A DNA stretch of 64,000 nucleotides from Scytonema hofmannii PCC 7110. Its GTDB lineage: Bacteria > Cyanobacteriota > Cyanobacteriia > Cyanobacteriales > Nostocaceae. A program made the position numbers and the translations under genes. The notes under the pieces were generated by a model that was given only the letters and a program-made list of their open reading frames with translations, was not told the origin of the DNA and did no database searches. The DNA lies in the NCBI RefSeq assembly GCF_000346485.2, contig NZ_KQ976354.1, positions 8,691,307-8,755,306 on the forward strand. The letters are read 5' to 3'. How positions within the stretch are numbered: the first letter of the stretch is position 1; each line of letters starts with the position of its first letter. Below are positions 63,778 to 64,000 of this stretch, piece after piece.

Positions 63778-64000
63778 GATTTTTTTACCTCTTTCCATCC
63801 AATTACATCAAAGCTTTAAGCTATTAGCAATCTATTGGTTATTTGTCAAGAGCTATTTACCTCAGATGAGAGAGCAAAGGACTAAGGACAAAAACCGATA
63901 GCCAATGGCTTAATCAACACAGCACTATCAGAAACTAATATACAGCTCATTAACATCCACAATACTTGCGGTTACTAGCTTTGACTGTAGTTTTCCCAAA

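Overview
The window is chromosomal DNA of a cyanobacterium, most likely a filamentous Nostocales-type genome (Nostoc/Scytonema/Calothrix-like; genus not determinable here). This rests on photosynthesis genes (psbU at the right edge, btpA), many GCGATCGC (HIP1) octamers, very large multidomain signalling proteins, and abundant short tandem repeats with a 7-bp period of the STRR kind known from heterocystous cyanobacteria. No rRNA, tRNA or CRISPR array was seen.

Layout. 0-8 kb: an MFS permease; a two-gene unit of a receptor-type (pseudo)adenylate cyclase with a C-terminal globin followed by an MscS channel with a cNMP-binding-like domain; then a junkyard of a frameshifted IS4-type transposase fused to the 3' ends of a desaturase and a glutamine synthetase gene. 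8-26 kb: a 1530-residue caspase/STAND-ATPase/WD40 protein, a UspA protein, an SDR, a RoxA-like dihaem cytochrome, sbcD, gamma-glutamyltransferase, small DNA-binding/antitoxin proteins and a 5'-truncated AAA ATPase flanked by direct repeats. 26-37 kb: two paralogous giant hybrid histidine kinases, one with twelve exact 92-residue HAMP-type repeats, the other split by a frameshift. 37-43 kb: a toxin/antitoxin pair, an orphan nuclease-fold protein, an FAD oxidoreductase, and a subtilase with a small I9-like partner. 43-50 kb: a segmental duplication with tiny conserved ORFs and an identical 119-bp core, exported repeat-rich proteins including one with a PEP-CTERM-like tail, and unknown genes. 51-64 kb: housekeeping genes (DEAD-box helicase, rimO, btpA, VKOR-thioredoxin, nadB, psbU), a CHASE2-PAS-GGDEF diguanylate cyclase and a broken tnpB.

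The strongest theme is sequence remodelling by short repeats. At least six heptamer families fill the gaps, provide stop codons and N-termini to several genes, and have entered the reading frames of ggt, nadB, the FAD oxidoreductase and the kinase linkers. A MITE-like family (five copies or partial copies) and a second hairpin family are also dispersed; one MITE appears to split a gene. Two genes (AAA ATPase, tnpB) are broken exactly at long perfect palindromes in which one arm is the gene's own sequence.

The most interesting functional candidates are the globin-cyclase/MscS pair, in which both nucleotide-handling domains look degenerate, the caspase-STAND-WD40 protein, the HAMP-array kinase pair, and the duplicated leader region with conserved micro-ORFs. 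All calls are from reading the sequence; no database search was possible.
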